A stretch of DNA of 8,429 bases. Origin: Eubacteriales bacterium. Its GTDB lineage: Bacteria; Bacillota; Clostridia; Christensenellales; CAG-138. A program made the translations under genes and the position numbers. Shown here one piece after another: positions 6,679-8,429 of the stretch; the first letter of the stretch is position 1; every line of letters begins with the position of its first letter. The notes below the pieces were generated by a model. That model was not told the origin of the DNA, did not search any database, and saw only the letters and a list, made by a program, of their open reading frames with translations. The stretch covers positions 1 through 8,429 of the forward strand of contig JAQVRG010000054.1 of the NCBI GenBank assembly GCA_028701165.1. Direction: 5' to 3'.

Positions 6679-6918
6679 TTAGACCAAGATCATCATAACG
6701 ATCGAAATCACCGCGATGATTATGGCGCTTACAATCGTGATGTTCTGTAGCTTTGCTTCCTTGCTCGCAGCCTTGCCGCGGGAACCGAAGGACTGCGTGT
6801 CTCCGCCGAAAGCGCCGCCCAAGCCGCCGCTTTTGGACTTCTGCATAAGCACCACGACGACCAGCACGATCGCCACGATGATGAGCAGTACATTAAGGAT
6901 TGTCTGCAAAGTTTCCAT
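6679..6918 (-). CDS. secG: Preprotein translocase subunit SecG
   Basis: Small accessory subunit of the SecYEG membrane channel that helps protein export. The 79 residues show two hydrophobic helices (about 6-25 and 58-78) joined by a Gly-rich cytoplasmic loop (KSGGLGGAFGGDTQSFGSRGKA), the standard SecG layout. The short C-terminal end after helix two is usual for Gram-positive members. The ATG at 6918 has AGGAG about 8 bases upstream, and the first helix begins directly after it. An upstream in-frame start would add 22 residues translated from the leader and is rejected. secG sits between gpmI and rnr with its own promoter and terminator, so it is probably a one-gene transcript in addition to readthrough from gpmI. 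Confidence 0.95.
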   Translation of the reverse strand: METLQTILNVLLIIVAIVLVVVVLMQKSKSGGLGGAFGGDTQSFGSRGKAASKEAKLQNITIVSAIIIAVISIVMMILV

Positions 6919-6937
6919 TCGTATCTCCTCTTTCCAA

Positions 6938-6968
6938 CATATACCCCAAGGCATATACCCCGAGGGGT
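6938..6968 (-). repeat. Tandem decamer repeat and competing hairpins in the secG leader
   Basis: The minus strand has GGGGTATATG twice (6961 to 6952 and 6947 to 6938) with a 14-base period. ACCCC (6968 to 6964) just before them can pair with either GGGGT, giving two mutually exclusive small hairpins 20 to 50 bases before the secG ATG. The pairing is short, so regulatory meaning is uncertain. Confidence 0.4.
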
Positions 6969-6989
6969 CGTTTTTCAACTGCAAGCGGT

Positions 6990-7018
6990 ATTATACCATG
7001 CGCAATAGCGGAGCGCAA
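6990..7018 (-). promoter_or_regulatory. secG promoter, extended -10 type
   Basis: On the minus strand TTGCGC (7018 to 7013) and a perfect TATAAT (6995 to 6990) are 17 bases apart. TGG just before the -10 box gives an extended -10 motif (TGGTATAAT). Transcription should start near 6983, leaving a leader of about 65 bases. The -35 box lies in the loop of a larger inverted repeat. Confidence 0.75.
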
Positions 7019-7040
7019 GGACTTTTTCGCGCTATTGTGC
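7000..7040 (-). repeat. Inverted repeat after gpmI, enclosing the secG -35 box
   Basis: GCGCAATAGCG (7000-7010) and CGCTATTGTGC (7030-7040) pair over 11 positions with one mismatch around a 19-base loop. As gpmI mRNA it would form a hairpin 13 bases after the stop codon, but no T-run follows, so it is a poor intrinsic terminator. It may protect the gpmI mRNA 3' end or influence the secG promoter in its loop. Confidence 0.5.
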
Positions 7041-7053
7041 GAAGAAATGCCGC

Positions 7054-8429
7054 TTATTCGGCAATCAGCGTCTTGCCTGTCATCTCGGGCGGCTGCGGCA
7101 TGCCCATGAGCTGCAGCATCGTGGGGGCGAGATCGGAAAGACGCCCGCCCGCGCGCAGCTTTGCGTCCCTGCGTTCGTCGTCCACGAGGATGACCGGCAC
7201 GGGATTGGTCGTGTGCGCCGTAAAGGGGATGGATGCGTCCGTCTCGTCGTACATCTGTTCGCAGTTGCCGTGATCCGCCGTGATGATGGCGCGCCCGCCG
7301 CAGGCCAGTATCGCGTCCACGACCTTCTTGACGCACGCGTCCACCGCGTGCACGGCGGCCACCGCCGCCTCCATCACACCCGTATGCCCCACCATATCGG
7401 GATTGGCAAAGTTGAGGATCATCACGTCGTATTTGCCGCTCTTGATGCGCTCCACAGCCTCCTCAGCCACGGCATAGGCGCTCATTTCGGGCTGCAAATC
7501 GTAAGTCGCCACCTTGGGAGACGGGATCAGCGCCCGATCCTCGTTCTCGTTAGGGGCTTCCACGCCGCCGTTGAAGAAGAAGGTCACATGGGCGTATTTC
7601 TCGGTCTCCGCGATGCGCAGCTGCGTTTTCCCGCTTTGCGCCAAGTATTCGCCCAGCGTATTTGTCAGCGATTCCGGCTTGAACGCGATATGCACACGCT
7701 CGCCGAAGGTCTTATCGTACTGGGTCATGCACACATAGTACACGGAGAAGAAGCCGTTGCGGCGTTCAAACCCGTCGAAATCCGGAAAGATGAAGCTGCG
7801 CGTAATCTCGCGCGCCCTGTCGGGGCGGAAGTTGTAGAATATAACGCTGTCGTTGGGCTTGATTGTCGCCACCGGCTTGCCGTTCTCCGTAATGACCACA
7901 GGCACGACGAATTCATCCGTCACGCCGTTATCATAGGAAGCCTGCATGGCGTGCACGGCGTTTTCGTCGTAAACACCCTCGCCATAGACGAGCGCCGCGT
8001 AGGCCTTTTCCACGCGCTCATAGCGGTTGTCCCGATCCATCGCGTAGTAACGGCCCATCACGGACGCGATCCTGCCAACGCCCACGGATTGAAGCTCCGC
8101 CTCCAAATGCTCCATAAAGCCCTTGCCGCTTTGGGGCGGCACATCGCGGCCGTCCATAAAGCAATGCACGAACACCTTGGTCAAGCCCTGACGCTTGGCA
8201 AGCTCCAGCAGGGCGAAAAGATGCTTCTCGTGGCTGTGCACGCCGCCCGGGCCCAATAAGCCGTAAACATGCAGCGAGGAATCATACTTTTTGCAGTTTT
8301 CCACCGCGCCCAAAAAGGCTTCGTTCTCAAAAAAATCGCCGTCCTTGATGGACTTGGTGATGCGTGTAAGCTCCTGGTAGACGATGCGCCCCGCGCCGAT
8401 GTTCAGATGTCCCACCTCGGAATTGCCCA
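7054..8429 (-). CDS. gpmI: 2,3-bisphosphoglycerate-independent phosphoglycerate mutase, 5' end cut by window edge
   Basis: Interconverts 3-phosphoglycerate and 2-phosphoglycerate in glycolysis using two manganese ions and a phosphoserine intermediate. The window holds 457 residues of a protein usually about 510 long; roughly the first 60 are missing. The visible part opens with GNSEVGHLNIGAGR, which contains the catalytic serine. It is followed by GLLGPGGVHSHEKHL, the substrate-binding FMDGRDVPP, GRYYAMDRDNRYERV, FYNFRPDRARE, then the metal-binding NFANPDMVGHTG, TADHGNCEQM and FTAHTTNPVP. The GTG at 8415 is an internal valine of the GNSEVGH motif, not a start; the frame stays open to the right edge. 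secG follows in the same direction. Enolase, often the next gene in related genomes, is not between them. No loss of key residues is seen. Confidence 0.96.
   Translation of the reverse strand, partial: GNSEVGHLNIGAGRIVYQELTRITKSIKDGDFFENEAFLGAVENCKKYDSSLHVYGLLGPGGVHSHEKHLFALLELAKRQGLTKVFVHCFMDGRDVPPQSGKGFMEHLEAELQSVGVGRIASVMGRYYAMDRDNRYERVEKAYAALVYGEGVYDENAVHAMQASYDNGVTDEFVVPVVITENGKPVATIKPNDSVIFYNFRPDRAREITRSFIFPDFDGFERRNGFFSVYYVCMTQYDKTFGERVHIAFKPESLTNTLGEYLAQSGKTQLRIAETEKYAHVTFFFNGGVEAPNENEDRALIPSPKVATYDLQPEMSAYAVAEEAVERIKSGKYDVMILNFANPDMVGHTGVMEAAVAAVHAVDACVKKVVDAILACGGRAIITADHGNCEQMYDETDASIPFTAHTTNPVPVILVDDERRDAKLRAGGRLSDLAPTMLQLMGMPQPPEMTGKTLIAE

Noticed and set aside
3312..6698. Two very long plus-strand open frames (about 555 and 564 codons) opposite nitroreductase, smpB, rnr and secG
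   Set aside because: Their translations are rich in His, Arg and Leu without any recognisable domain, and they run antisense to clear conserved genes. They result from GC-rich codon use in the real genes.
7213..8259. Long plus-strand open frame opposite gpmI
   Set aside because: It is a codon-bias shadow of the conserved mutase and shows no family motif.

Overview
The window looks like chromosome of a fairly GC-rich member of the Clostridia (Bacillota). Three things point there: a SCIFF six-cysteine peptide next to its radical SAM maturase, which is a near-signature pair of that class; the order gpmI-secG-rnr-smpB; and strong AGGAGG-type ribosome binding sites with sigma-A-like promoters. 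Genes are densely packed. No IS element, phage gene, tRNA, rRNA or CRISPR array was seen, and no gene-free stretch exceeds about 165 bases.

Left part (1-1525, minus strand): a proline biosynthesis operon, proB (glutamate 5-kinase, short form without PUA domain) overlapping proA (glutamate-5-semialdehyde dehydrogenase) by 4 bases. proA runs off the left edge before its catalytic cysteine.

Centre (1627-3309, plus strand): a compact ranthipeptide locus. A well-formed promoter (TTGCCA-17-TATAAT) drives a 48-residue precursor with exactly six cysteines (scfA), too short for ordinary gene calling. A terminator-like hairpin follows, then the 454-residue radical SAM/SPASM maturase (scfB). The spacer between them can form two mutually exclusive structures, one a terminator and one hiding the maturase ribosome binding site. 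The precursor has Gly at position 37, where characterised relatives are recalled to carry the Thr that accepts the thioether bond. No transporter or protease gene is adjacent. A two-way terminator separates this locus from the convergent genes to the right.

Right part (3315-8429, minus strand), in transcription order: gpmI (cofactor-independent phosphoglycerate mutase, 5' end off the right edge), secG (SecYEG subunit) with its own extended -10 promoter and its own terminator, rnr (RNase R), smpB (tmRNA partner) and a small FMN nitroreductase. RNase R and SmpB both serve trans-translation and RNA quality control. Enolase, often found between gpmI and secG in related genomes, is absent here.

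The most interesting part is the SCIFF locus: the likely attenuator and the altered crosslink acceptor position.
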